DNA of 64,000 nt from Pelodera strongyloides (lineage: Eukaryota > Nematoda > Chromadorea > Rhabditida > Rhabditidae), in contig JAANDG010000294.1 in the NCBI GenBank assembly GCA_036852015.1, positions 1-64,000 of the forward strand. Direction: 5' to 3'. The notes under the pieces are model-generated. The model was not told where the DNA came from, did not search any database, and saw nothing but the letters and a program-made list of their open reading frames with translations. The translations under genes and the position numbers were made by a program. Shown here one piece after another: positions 37,706 through 50,700 of the stretch (positions are counted from its first letter, which is position 1; every line of letters begins with the position of its first letter).

Positions 37706-40700
37706 TATTTGCCGAGAAAAGATCACAACGGAATCCGAAATCCTTTGGCACGCAATAGATGTTTTTGAAAATTAAGCCATAAGTTGGCGAATGACACAGT
37801 GGGAATGTGTGCAAGGTTATAGCTGAACCGCTAGATTAGTACGTCAAAAGGCGCAGATTCGTTATTGGCTGGAAGGCAAAGAGAGAGAGTCGAAATCAGG
37901 ATTTCTGAATAATTTGGTGTCTTGTGGCACCCGTTAATCATAAATGCCGGGGACGGTCTGATCTGGAGGCTGGGCGGGATGCCCTACAGGGCCCAGATTG
38001 GGGCATTGTGCTGCCCAGGTGGGTGTTTACGTCGACAAAGATACATGCGTGTTCGGCCCAAGCGACAAAATGTTTTTGCCTAGATATTAAGTCATCATTA
38101 GTTGGTTAGTGATATTTGTAAATGAACTTCATCAGTCATCATCGTTACTTTTCTCTTTATCGATCACAACGGTGTGAAAATTACGGGTGGTGTCCTTGCA
38201 TATTTTTAAACCCTTAGAGTATACATAGGATTATCACAGATAATGTCAGCGTAGGGATTCCTAAATAATCAGATTATTTAATAGGGAGGCTATTGATTGG
38301 GGGAATTATTCAATGCAAAACAATGTCCTAATGGAAGAACATTAAAGGGTACGGTCCCAGCGAATAATAAGCGTTTGAGTTTTTTCTTAGGTCTCTGAGG
38401 GGACCAATATATTTGCCCGTGAGATTTTGACAAGAACTTAATCAATCTGTGTACGAAAACATGCACTTTAAAGGAAAAAACCTCTGGTTTGTTGCTGATG
38501 GTGAGCTGAAAATAGGAGCACATTTTGGTTACCAAGCGCTACAGTACCACCTTTCCGCTCCGTTTTAGGTGTAAGCATACATCATATTCGAGAGTGTGTC
38601 ATGAGACCGCAATTATTTTAACCAAGTTTCGCCCAGTCATCATATATATCAAAAGTGCATAGTGCAACCATACCTCCCCCCCCCCCCCCCAGCCCACATG
38701 TTATACACTTGAATTAAGTTATTGAGTAAAAAGGATAATTTCTTGAACAATTGTTGGAGTTGTTTAATGGACACTATGTATGAGGAATTAATGCAAAATT
38801 ACGGCGCTTTGTGCAAGACACTGTTCTATACGAAAGATACAAAAGAGCACATACTTGTGTGTGAATTAACCCATGATTTGGCCTATAACGATTTACTGAA
38901 TCGAATTTCTATTACTTGGCTTGAAATGGAATTGACCATTTTGTGCCTACTAGAAGACTTTTCACACTTTAAAAACAAATCGTACTGTATTATAAAGCGA
39001 GCTCTAGCTTAACTAGAGGACGTGGTTTTTTTTTAGATGTTTTGGTTCACATACTTATATCCATCTAAATAAGAAGCCAACCTTCGGCAGCAATACTTAT
39101 ATGCGAGAGGCAGGGTTGCAGCAAAATGCACCAATCAGCAATGTTCAGAAAACATCTTTCGCAAACAAAACTTCCACGAATTCACAAACCAAGTGACGAA
39201 AGCCATTGGTTGAAAAGATCGAAGGACACTAGATCTAGATCGGAACTCTTCTCTAGGTTTTTCACTAACACTTGCTAGCCGAATAATGGTCCGGATTTTT
39301 AAGACAGTTTTTGTAGGCAACAATATTCATAGTTGATAGACAACAATATTCATTGTACTAGAAAAGGAGGAGACACTAAACACAAGAGTGGATTAAGAAG
39401 CGAGTGAATTGAAAATGGGCCAGGTATTGAGTGAATGATGTTGATGATTGAATACAGAAGTGATGAGAGACGGAGAGTGACGACGCATTGGATCATCTCA
39501 AAAACAAACGAAAAGAGCGGCAACCTGAAGAAGTAAAAAGAAATGAATGAAGAAAGATTTAATGAATGGAAGAGACCTGTCTGGTCTGCAGAAGTCTGAA
39601 AACGATCGAACTGAGCATCTTTCACTGACTCACTATTCTGAATTGAAGTTTATCAACGATCTCCATCCAATATCGCGAATTCGGGATGATCAACGAATAA
39701 AAAGGAATCTTGCAAGAAATTCACTATAACTGATGATAAAAGAATAATAAGAGAGATCAAATCACAAAAAAAACTGTAGTTTTCAGCAACAACCGCAAAC
39801 TGTTCGTTATTTTCCATATGGATGTCACTGTAAACGCTAAGAATTCAGGGTTGACCCAAAATTTACCAGGAATGTGAGAATAATTTTAACGAAATTCAAT
39901 TCCAGTAATAAAAATCTATAATGTAGTTCACGATCGTGCTACACTAACCCATTATATGTTGCAAACGAATTGAATGAGTAGTATTCAAGAAAGAGCGAAC
40001 ACAATTGTGTTTTAAAAGTGTGACCAAGAAATACATTTATCAATCTTTGTCAACGAAAAAAATTAAAACGACTTACTTTGAAAAATGTATGTTTTATACT
40101 ACTTGATGTTTTATTTTGCAAATGTAAACTAATTTTTGATAAGCTACCATAATTGAGGCATGGGAAAGTCGGGAATATGACAACAAACCGGTTGGGTCGC
40201 ATTTGAGGATCGAAAATATTTATGAACATTGTTGGAAGATAAAATACTTTATTGTGCTGGCCTGTGATTAGGGTTGAAAAAAGGTGTGTTCAAAATGCAC
40301 GTTGTTTCATACAAACTCTCATCTTCAACGATACGCTGCACCAACTGGCTTCACCAAAAGTTAGTGCTATTTCTGAGAACTAATCGGTTTTGAAATTTAT
40401 AGGCTATGAATCATACGAATAGTTGATAATAAAAACACGAACTGCAATGAAAAGCGGCTGGGGCCATAGTCACACTATAAAGAGGGCATTAATTTATTTC
40501 CGTATGGTCAAGAGTGAAAGCCCTGTATTATTCGTTAACATTGAAGTTGAGAGACGTGTTTCTGCGCAATAGTTTATGAAAGTAAAAACAAGTATAAACA
40601 ACTAAAATGTGTGGCCAAATGAACAAACAACGAGATTCACAAGACATCTAGTCAACACGCACCGTCAGCGATGAGTTTAAGTACAGAAATGCGCATAGGA

Positions 40701-41122
40701 AGATAATTCCAAATTATGCAAAGGTGCTTCGGGATGAATTGTAGGATTCCGTTCCTTCTATTTCAAACTGATGATCAAATAATCTCTATACACAACACCT
40801 AGGGATGGATGCTACTGATTGTGAGCAAGCTGACGGAAACTTACCGCGCTTATATACGAAACAGTATGAAGCGAAACAAAGAATAGAAACAGTCAAAAGC
40901 AACAAAAAAACTCTACCGCACCTTCGACATGAGCCTCACTCAGTCTTGAGGAAAACACGGACTGACGAGGGTTTACTTTATTCTATTGACCATCACGATA
41001 AAGAGATGAGAATTCGTCTATGACAATTGGAAGTTGCGAAAAGCGTATCACACTGCTAAGAAAATGTGTGTCAGGTAATGGTTAAACAACACAAAGAAAA
41101 ATTGAATATTAAGAGTGCTTAC
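37706..41122. other. Upstream region / possible first intron of the Kir gene
   Basis: No supported exon lies between the two candidate first exons. Contents include a C13-type homopolymer at about 38678-38690 and AT-rich sequence. Short open frames on both strands (for example plus 38722-39012) have no motif. Confidence 0.45.
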
Positions 41123-41215
41123 CTTGGTGTATTTCAAGAAGCATTTTGCTTGCCCCCGTCAGGTTAGTCGATGGATGTTCACGAAATATCCTCAGTGCTT
41201 TCGTTAGTTTCATGT
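41123..41215 (-). CDS. Candidate alternative first coding exon (possibly of the Kir gene)
   Basis: On the minus strand CTGTTTCAG is followed by AC and then ATG (41213). A 30-codon open segment begins MKLTKALRIFREHPSTNLTG and is closed by the strong donor GTAAGC after 41123. It leaves phase 1. That is exactly the phase required by the Kir exon 36129-35823, the same phase left by the 37.5-kb first exon. The acceptor 2 nt before the ATG matches the trans-splice pattern of the other genes. Linkage to Kir is inference; it could instead begin a separate short gene. Confidence 0.45.
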
Positions 41216-41217
41216 CT

Positions 41218-44200
41218 GAAACAGTATATGTTTATTTAGATTCAAATGCTCTAAACAGTGATTTGGTTAAGTAGTTAGATTTAGATAACTCAATAGATTA
41301 ATATAAAAAAAAAATTTTGAGAAAAACTGGGATTATCGAATCAGAAAGAAACTTTAACAAATACAAAACTAGCATGTGATCTGGTAAAATAATAATTCTA
41401 TTGTTGTTTTCTTACTATTAGTTTCTGGTTTATCTCTGTGACTCAATTAATTTAGATTACTTCTATGGGTATAATGCCATTGTGTCATACACAAAGACTT
41501 ATCACAACACAATAAGGTAGTATGGAAAATAAACAAAAAAAGGTAGTTCACTCTGAGTTTAGGGTGATTTCTATTCGAAAAATCGCCGGTTAATAAATAT
41601 TCTTTGTGCACATATATAAAGCTAATACCAATTTATACGATGTGAGAAAAAAACGAATGAAAACATAAAAAAATGGCCAAATCAGTAATAATCATCTTGT
41701 ATCAGATTTGTTATATTTATATTTATATTCATCTCCACGGAGCCTGCTCTAATGCAAAAAAAAAAAACGGTGTCCTGGGAAATCAAGTACTCTACAATAT
41801 TTCAATCAAATCACAAAAAAAACATGACGCAGGTAATACTGCAAGCAATGTATCAGTTTTTTTTTTGTTGACAAAATCTTGTTTGGTATCTGTAACTGAG
41901 ATATTTGTTATATTGGGGTATGCAATGAGTAGATTGTTAAGCCGTTTTCTAGTTTCGGTTTGGAAAACGAAACAAAAATTATTTATGGTTAAAACTCGAT
42001 TGTCGATGCATAAATCGTCTAATTCTTTTGTCGCATTTTGCTTTTTAGCTCAATACTTTACGTAATGTATTGGGCATCGCCACTTCAGTTCTAAACAACA
42101 ATCAAGTGTGACTCGGCCGAAAATCAAATATTAATAAGCGTAACCAATAACACAAAAGAACAAAAGTAAACTTTCCTATTAAATGTCCGCAAATTGAATC
42201 ATGAAGCATTCAGTAGATTAACTCAATCAGTATCAATAAGAAAACTAAAAAAAAGTTTTTTTTTATTGTGCTCATTAAAGACATTCAGAAACAATTAGTG
42301 TTCATAAAATTGTCGAATGTAATTTTGTTTGTATGTGTCGTTGATAAATACCTGTAAAAAATGTTGCCTCTACTCACTACTGTCTATTTCCTAATTTATT
42401 CATTGGTCAAATGAATAATTGACATTAAACACAGATACGCTTCTCACAGTGTTTAGTTTTGCCTGAAAGGTCCAGACATATAATTCAGAAAATCACGTAC
42501 AATATACCGCTTTTTTGTTCCTGGATCCAGAAAGGAAATCAAAGAGTTTAGTTGTTGGTAGATTCTCTGGAAGGAAACCTCCCTCACGGAAGTTCCCCTA
42601 ACCCATTATATGCTAATTTCATGTCGACCGGTGGACAGCATACCCTGACGTATTATATCCAAAAACGGCCCAGCAGGTAATCAAAAAATGAACAGAGCAG
42701 AGTTTTCCATTCTCTAAGGTCCTGGGAAATGCTCAGCGTACCACATGCTATAAGAATATCCAATGACTAGTTTGCAGTGTTCATACCGTATTGAAACAAG
42801 AAATTAGATATAATGGTTAATGGATGTTTTGGCTTAAGAAGTGGAAATCTTTCACAGATAGTTGTGAGAAAGTGGTGACCAAGCATGCGATTTCAATCTA
42901 GAAGACTTATAAGACAAACTGCTAAATAAAAGAGATTAGAACTAATTAAGCATCCGAAGTAGAAGAAACACTTCCGGAAGTGGTGGATGCTGAGCTATCT
43001 CAACGTAAATCCATCCAGTTCAATCTGTTCATTATTGATCATTGGGAATATGTTTTGTTTTCTGATGAAAAAGCAGATGTGCTCTCATGCCTTTCATTAA
43101 TATTACCACTAGTTCATCCTCGTGTGCCGATGAAATTGAATTAAGAATGGGATTTCCATGATGAAAAGGATACACACAGATTGATTCTACTGCTCCACAT
43201 CAATAAATGAGACACTAATAATACAATTAGATTCAATCATTTTTCGTAACCATCTGCATTACAAAAAAAGACTCTTGGTAAATAAATACACAATGGCCAC
43301 TACAGAGTTCAAGACGAAACACCAATACTCAAGGAAATGCGTTATTTCAAACCTTGAATTTGCAGGCTCAATAGAACAACTTCGATTCTTTGCTCAGTTG
43401 TCACGTGACTCTTTATTTGTTACATATTTTAATAGTGTACATGTTTCCAAATTGAAACAAAAGGGGAGAGTTTGAAGAAAGGGGGACCCGTGGGAACAAT
43501 AATCTCCATTAGTTGTATAGAATTCACATAGAGCTGGACAGAATTTTGAACAATTAGGCATATATGCGCTTATTATATTATCCGCTTGCAATCTCAATTA
43601 AATAATTTCAGTCACTCATAACTTACGGGAGTTTCTTTTGGGCACGTCGTTTGATTTAGCTTTGTGTATCCGATAAAGAGCTCCATTTTTCCAAGAATTC
43701 CTCTGGTGTCCTCGCTTTGCTTATTCAAACATGAGTTTGTGTAAATGGTCATTATTTTGAAACACAACAGTTTGATGTGTTTCATATACCTACTTTAACC
43801 TAATAAGATCACATTTATATGTGTATTCGGCATTTGTGTCATTCGCTCACTTATCCAAAACGTCTGAGATTCTAAGAACCACTTGCAAAAGAACAACTTT
43901 TCCTTCGTCCCCTTGTAATGAGCAGATTGCAGTTCTGTATCGGTGGATAGTCAAATTCAAACGACATTTCAAACACCTTTATCAATACATAATATGTACA
44001 CAAACAATGGTGACATCGGTAACCGGCTTTCGAAGCTCGAACAATTCGTAAAAGTCTACAGTATTGCACTATGGAGGAAGTGTTAATGAATAAAAATATA
44101 TCGAAAATATGACAATAACTAGTTATTTTGGAAGCTAGTGAAGTTAATAACCTATTAAACAATAGAATCATGCGTTTTGTATTATGTCCGACATTGAATA

Positions 44201-44734
44201 CAAATCAGTACAAAAAAAGCTTCTTCGCAGAAGAATACAAGCTCGTATCGTTAAAGTTTTAAAAGGAAAAAGAAAAGAGATAAATGTATAGACAGTGAAT
44301 ATAAAGAAAGAACTCATCGTATGTACCCTGTGTTGACAAGTCCTAAACTTTAAACCTTAATTTTAACTGCGAATTATATTTTCCATATTCTATGGGAGTT
44401 CCAAAAAAATACAATATGCTTAGTCACAATAGCACAACTGAGAATCGTGAACCACAAATATGGCTAAAAAGACTAGCAAGAAAAATTTCGCTATGAATGT
44501 TCACACAAAAACCATGTTGAGCTCATCGTGATATTAATTTAGTGAACAACATTATTAATTTATGGCCAATTGTTTCAAAACACATGTATAAAATATAAAA
44601 AAATTGGTATTGCTCATGTCATGTTTGAAGGCTACCCGTTCAAAGTCGTCATCATGCACAATAAGAATAGAGAATATCGATCGATGAGGTTAATTGAAGA
44701 ATTCTTTCTAATTTAGCGGACTTTGTCGTCCATT
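41218..44734. other. Intergenic region before the FGFRL-like gene's 3' end
   Basis: AT-rich, with long A and T homopolymers (41755-41768, 41857-41866, 42255-42265). It holds a possible transposase fossil at 42962-43144. The open frame 41673-42065 (plus) depends on these homopolymers and has no motif. A minus-strand segment near 42490-42605 reads GNFREGGFLPENLP and onward to a stop after an acceptor-like TGGGTTAG. Without partners I leave it uncalled. Confidence 0.45.
42962..43144 (+). pseudogene. Possible Tc1/mariner transposase fossil
   Basis: A 60-codon open segment contains DHWEYVLFSDEK, which resembles the W-x-x-V-x-F-S-D-E-x block around the first catalytic Asp of Tc1/mariner transposases. 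The preceding AELSQRKSIQFN fits the Arg/Phe spacing seen before that block. Nothing recognisable continues downstream and no terminal repeats were found, so at most this is a degenerate fragment. Confidence 0.3.
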
Positions 44735-47700
44735 TCACCTATTTGGAAAGTGAATGAAGGGCTCCGCTTGTTCGACATATGTGCCAGCCTCGTATATGGT
44801 ATCCTTTGGATCACGAAAAGGAAAACCAATCTAAAGTGGAAACAAATAAAGATGGTGTTGCGTATGTATTCACACTTCGCATAAACTACGACTGAGGAAA
44901 GATATTACATTTTGGGTTCCGGTACAATTTGTTAGAATGTCTCACCTCCAACGTTCTATAGTTTCCGGAAGATGGAGCGTAGACATGACTGTTCGACTGA
45001 CCCCAATAAGGTTGTGGCGGACTTCTGTCGTACATGTTATGAAGATCACCATCACGAACTGTAAATACAATATTAGCATTATCTTGGACATATAGCAACG
45101 CTGTGCTTTGTTCTGAACGAATTACATCAAAGTCAACTATTTACAAAATTGCAAATTCCATAAGTGTATTTATTACCCATTAATCTCCCCATATGCTTCT
45201 TGTCAAGTGTAGCGGAAGTAAGAGGAAAATTGCCAGGCGAATGAAACATATTGTCACGGAGTATCAGAGGAGAGTTTGCATTCTTGTCAGCAGCAACCAA
45301 TTCACTCGGATATGACTGCAAATATTCAACAAAATTATTTATGATTGCCAAAACAGTATGAATAACAAAATAGAAACAATGAACTAATAAAAAAGAGGGA
45401 CGAAATCATCCAAGAGGCCTATGTAACGTCTTATGTGGCGTCAATCGCATGTGGTGTATACTGTTTTTTAGAAAAAAAAACAACTATATGATCATGCTTG
45501 AATCACCATTGACAATACTACATACCTGATGATAGACTGGATCGGAGACTTGATGAGGGGGCACCGGAGGCCTGATACTTGGAGGGGGAGGTCGTTTACT
45601 GCCAAGAACTTTCTCATGAGAATCCTGAAACTGTAGCCAGGATTAGTAAATATAGGGTTGTTTACCACAAGCCGGAAGATATCAGGGGGATTAGCGGATT
45701 GGGGAAAAATGCATAATGTTTGTGGCAGAAATATTAGTCAGCATCATACCTCTGAGTTGCACTTAAGGTACAGTACGGCGAATGTGACAAGGAACATGAA
45801 GATCACCAGAATGGGCAGTATTATGTACCAGATTATGTCCGAAGTAAGTGTGGCGTTGATTGAGCTGTCTAAAAAAACAGTTGTTACATAACACTCAATT
45901 CCACACAGACTATTGTTATAACCAAATACTACCTTGATTTACATCCGCACCCTTCTTTGCATCAAATATGGGAAAATACGAGCATTGACTAGTGAAATGG
46001 TAGCCGTGTTTACTATGTTTCTAGCGTGTCATCGAACGGCTTAGCACTCGAACAAACAGAACGCTTATTGGTTGTGTGGCCCTTCAGTAGGGACCAACAT
46101 GTCATTTGAGCACTGGTAGGACAAACATAAGGAAGGGCAAGGAAGGAGTAAATGGTTAGCATTGAGTAAACAAACTGGATAGTTAAATTCTCCAAAGAAG
46201 TACATTATCTTCGCATTTTACCATGAGACGTGCGCTGCAAAGAAAAAAAAATCAATAATCTACCCACCGCCAATAACGTCCAGGAGAGCTGACTTGTATA
46301 CCATATTGCCGGCAGCGGAAGTGACAACACACACGTATTTGCCAGCGTGATCACTGCGAACTGACGGAATAATAAGTCGATTTGTATACACGTGTTCCTG
46401 GCCACCTCTGTTCACGGTCTCCACCTGAAAACAATAGTTGGGAAAACTCAGAACTTCAAGGACCTTCTGCCGCTGCTTCCAACAGTCTAATTTCAGTGCT
46501 TGTAGAAGAGGGGAGATGTTCATACAAGCAAGTGCTTACACTCATCACGTCCTGTGGCTGATCAAGTACCAGTAACATCATCCCGTAAAAGTTGTTGATG
46601 ACAGTTGCATTCGGATTCAACCGACGCAGGGCGGAAACATCGTCAATTTGCTTGAGCCACTGAAACGAGTGGACGTTCGAATAGTTAACATTTGAAACAT
46701 GTTTATGCGATGTATGTCTCGGGCTAAGTCGAAGTTTGTGGGTAATACCCAAATGTTCACCTTTATTATTGGTGCATTGTTTGCTTTGACTTTGCACGTC
46801 AACTGGGCCGTGTGGTCGATTCTGACGGAGGTGTTGTATGACTGATCGATAACAGGAGTCTCTTCATGCTTTGGCTGGTCAACGGAAACCTGAAAAAAAT
46901 CGGATTTTTCCGTGATTGCTTTTTTTGCGTCTATGTTTGTATCAAACCTATATGTATTTGAATTCAAACTCATTATCTGATTGTCGATTGTAGTTTAGTA
47001 TAATGCTTACCCGATAAACATTTTCAATGCTTCCAAGGTTGTTTTCGATGACGCAACGATAGTCGCCCGAGTCAGGAACTTTCACATTTTCGACAACAAA
47101 CACAGCCGAGTATGGCTCCTCTTCTGAAAAAAACTACCATTACCAACATTAACGACCCCCTGAATGAAAGTCCCAGCTTCAACCTTTAACCTTACTTTTC
47201 ACCTTTTATCTGGAAACCCAGAATCCTTCCCATTTTTAGTAACTGTTTCTGGGAAGAGAAATGTTCAAGTTACAATTATATTCTCCCGCAATCTTTACAT
47301 AATGCTAACATAAGGTACTATTCGCAAAAAAATCAAACTTAATCACTGACCCTTGCTCAAAAGTATATTATCCTTGTACCATCGGATCTCCGGTAGTGGA
47401 TTTCCCCTCGCCGGACATCTCAACTCCAGACGACTGGAGTGCGGAATCCTGAGGGGAGCCAGCTTTGCAGCCTCCATCTCAGCATCGCTCATCCAAATCG
47501 GAGCCGATGTTTCAGAAGAGAGAACGATTGAATCACGAAGAGAAACACCATCTGCTTCTAAGATATACAAGTTGTGTGGAGAATTTTTGGGTAAATAATT
47601 GTGATGTTGGTCTCAACACGTCGTTCTACATCTTCTTTGATAATTATTCATTGAAGACATACTCTGTACATGAAGAGACAGTTGAACCGTGCGATGTCCG

Positions 47701-50700
47701 AATCCATTAGTTGCCAGGCATTCATACACTCCGCTGTCTTCCAATCGCACATTTTTGATTCTCAACTCTCGCTGATTCTTCTGAAGCTTGATCCGCGTAT
47801 TGTCAGAGTTGATCTGCAAATGTGGCCATGAAATTATCATTCGGCGAAAATATAACCCCCCTCATGGAGACTCGAAACTCGAAACCACTTGTACACCCAT
47901 GTTTATGCCGCTTAATGTTTCGAACCCCTCAGTTTCATTTCCAAACAATTTTTTATGTGTTTTGCAATGATGGGGGGGGGGGGTAATGGCCTATTTCTCC
48001 CACGGGAGTGTGACTTTGTCGTACATTTTTCATGCGTTCAATCATTAGGTGACGAATGGGGACCGCTTGAAAAATGGCATTATAATGTATGAGGTTTGTC
48101 CAGAGTGAAACTAGGAGGAAAGAGAGAGGCAAGTATGGAAACGTGAGCGGAGAAAGAGAAAGATTGGGCTAACAGAGCAAGGGTGAGTGGAAGACGGATG
48201 AGGACTCGTAACAACAGGAAGATACTCCTCCCAGGGGAGGGAGGTTCAAATAGTGACATGTGTGGTTAAGACTGCTTAGTGAGAGTGCTTGTTTGGTGTT
48301 CAGAAGGCATACCCCGGAAAGTAACCCCTATATCGCCCCGATCAACTCCCGTTCGGGAACTTGACCCGATTGGCCCCGATTTTTTCAAAAATAACGATGT
48401 GGCCCCGATTATTTCCCAAAAAAAAACGATATTGCTCCGATCAAGACTTGATCGGGGCCATATCAGGGTACTACCACAGTTATGATCAAGTATAGAACCA
48501 CAAAGAATCGCAATTATTTTCTGTTTCAGAAAGATTTAATTCTTGCATTCTCTTCCCCACTGGGCTTGTCCTTCAGAGGTGCTAATTTGCCGTTCCCTCA
48601 TCTCTATTAGAAAGCACCCGTTATGAATGGGAGTGTGTGCCCAGCCATGGGGAAGCGTTGTATCCATTGGCCAGGTGCTTCAACTATTCAAATCCCAAAT
48701 TCACACAATTGGTGTGGAGTAGTATGCCACTCCAAAACACCCAAGGGACATAAGGATGCTTGAATAATGAACAAGCAGTATATTCAACTAATAAGCAGTT
48801 GAATAATACTATACTATAAAAACGAGGATAAAATGAGTATCTCTATTATAAAAAACTGTACATAAAAGAGAAAGAATGAAACTACATGTGCCTGTTTCAG
48901 CGCATCCCCAACAACGACTTTTTTGCTCATTTGGGTGCATTCAATTATTAGGTGTCAGGTTACACATTCACTTCTATTGCGTATCGCAATTATTGTGACG
49001 CAATATTGTGAGTGCGCCAGATATTGAGGACAACTGGGCAAATATTCGCAAACAATAAATGGTATTTTCCATTAATAGCGCTCTAAAGCCTCCAACAGTT
49101 CTCGGTGTAGAAATGGGCATAAAAATACTGCTTATCTGAAACACATGTATGCAAAAAAAGGCATAATAGTAAGAAACATGTAAAATAACTGACCACTTCA
49201 CCATTTTTGGTCCACTCAATCATTAATTGTCCTTTGTCAGGACTGACAACAGGACATGCAAGTCTGAATTGCGTTGTGCCAACGGGAATCTTGAATTTCG
49301 TTTGCGGATGCTCCAAAACCCGAGGTGGAGCTGAAAATGGCGGCATTAATTTCACTATTCACTATTCACTATTCTCTTGCTGTTCTTCAGTATGTGCCCA
49401 CAGCACTTCCAGTGAAACCACATATAATTCTTCTCCCAATTTTCTCTTGCATGAGTTATGTCATACGACCCTTCCCCCTCATCATCATCTTCACAAATCT
49501 TATTTGATTTAGATTATATGGAGAGTGGACTATGCCAATTGGAGCCTCTTCCGGGGATCGGCTTATCTAACCACCACATCTGACATCACATACACCATTA
49601 GCACCCTCACCAAACGGAGATATGGAGATTTAAAATGGAAACCATGAATTAGTTTGGAACCTTGGTTGAGAACTTTTGTTGAACAGTTAGTCTTACAGGC
49701 CGAATATGGTAATTTGACATTATTTTTACGGCCGGTGCTCACAAAAAACGGTTACGGTGTCAAAATCTCAATGGGTTCACTTTATGCCACAAAACACCTT
49801 TAAAAAGTGATGTGACCTTAACAAGTGGTTAACACCAAACACCTTTATTGGAATCGAAACCTAGTGGGAATTCTTTTCTTATCAAAACGAAAACAAAGGG
49901 GGAGTCTTGCGGCCGACCGTTTACGACATGAAAGCAAAACAGAAAGATTTATGACTTTGTGATTCATCGATTAAGCAGTACATCAGTATGAGAAAAAAAA
50001 ATAAAAAATAAACAGGAAGATGAAGCGTGTTTGCAAACGTGTTTGTGTTTGCATATAGAACAACAATAAGTAAATATACCATGATTGACACTCATTGACT
50101 AATTTTTGATTTGAGGATGAGGACTATCCAAGAGACTATTGATATTTAATTGCCAAGGGGTGAAGAAGACAGCATTTCGAGGTGAACAGTGATTGAACAG
50201 TGTTTGGCTGAAGGCTCGACGGTAGGCACAGTGGTGATCTTTAATTTCAATTTCCTGTGTTTCTGTTATTCCGTCTCCTTTGTCTGCGTAGGGCACCTGT
50301 GGATGGATGGTCTGTCAACTGTCCGGAGTCCCAGTTACACAGTACCCCCGAAGTGTCATTCTCAGATACACGTAATTGACAATGCCCATTGTCTTCCCTG
50401 GGGAGCAGCTTAGCCGTAAGACTTGTATAATTGGTCTGTTAGAGTCAATCATATCTTGTAACTGGATTGCGAGCACCTTCGTTGCATATGGAACAATTAC
50501 CCTCAATTATTGAACAGCAGATTCGCAGGACCTACTACTTATAGAGCACACTTAATACACGGTTAGACTAGGTAGTGTAAGTGGCCATTAGAGATTGACT
50601 GGAATAACAGAAAGCAGCCACTTGACCCCCGTTTGCATAACAAACACTAGAAGTTGCTTGATTAGGGGGATAACGAGGTGTGGAGTGCCATGTAGATAAA

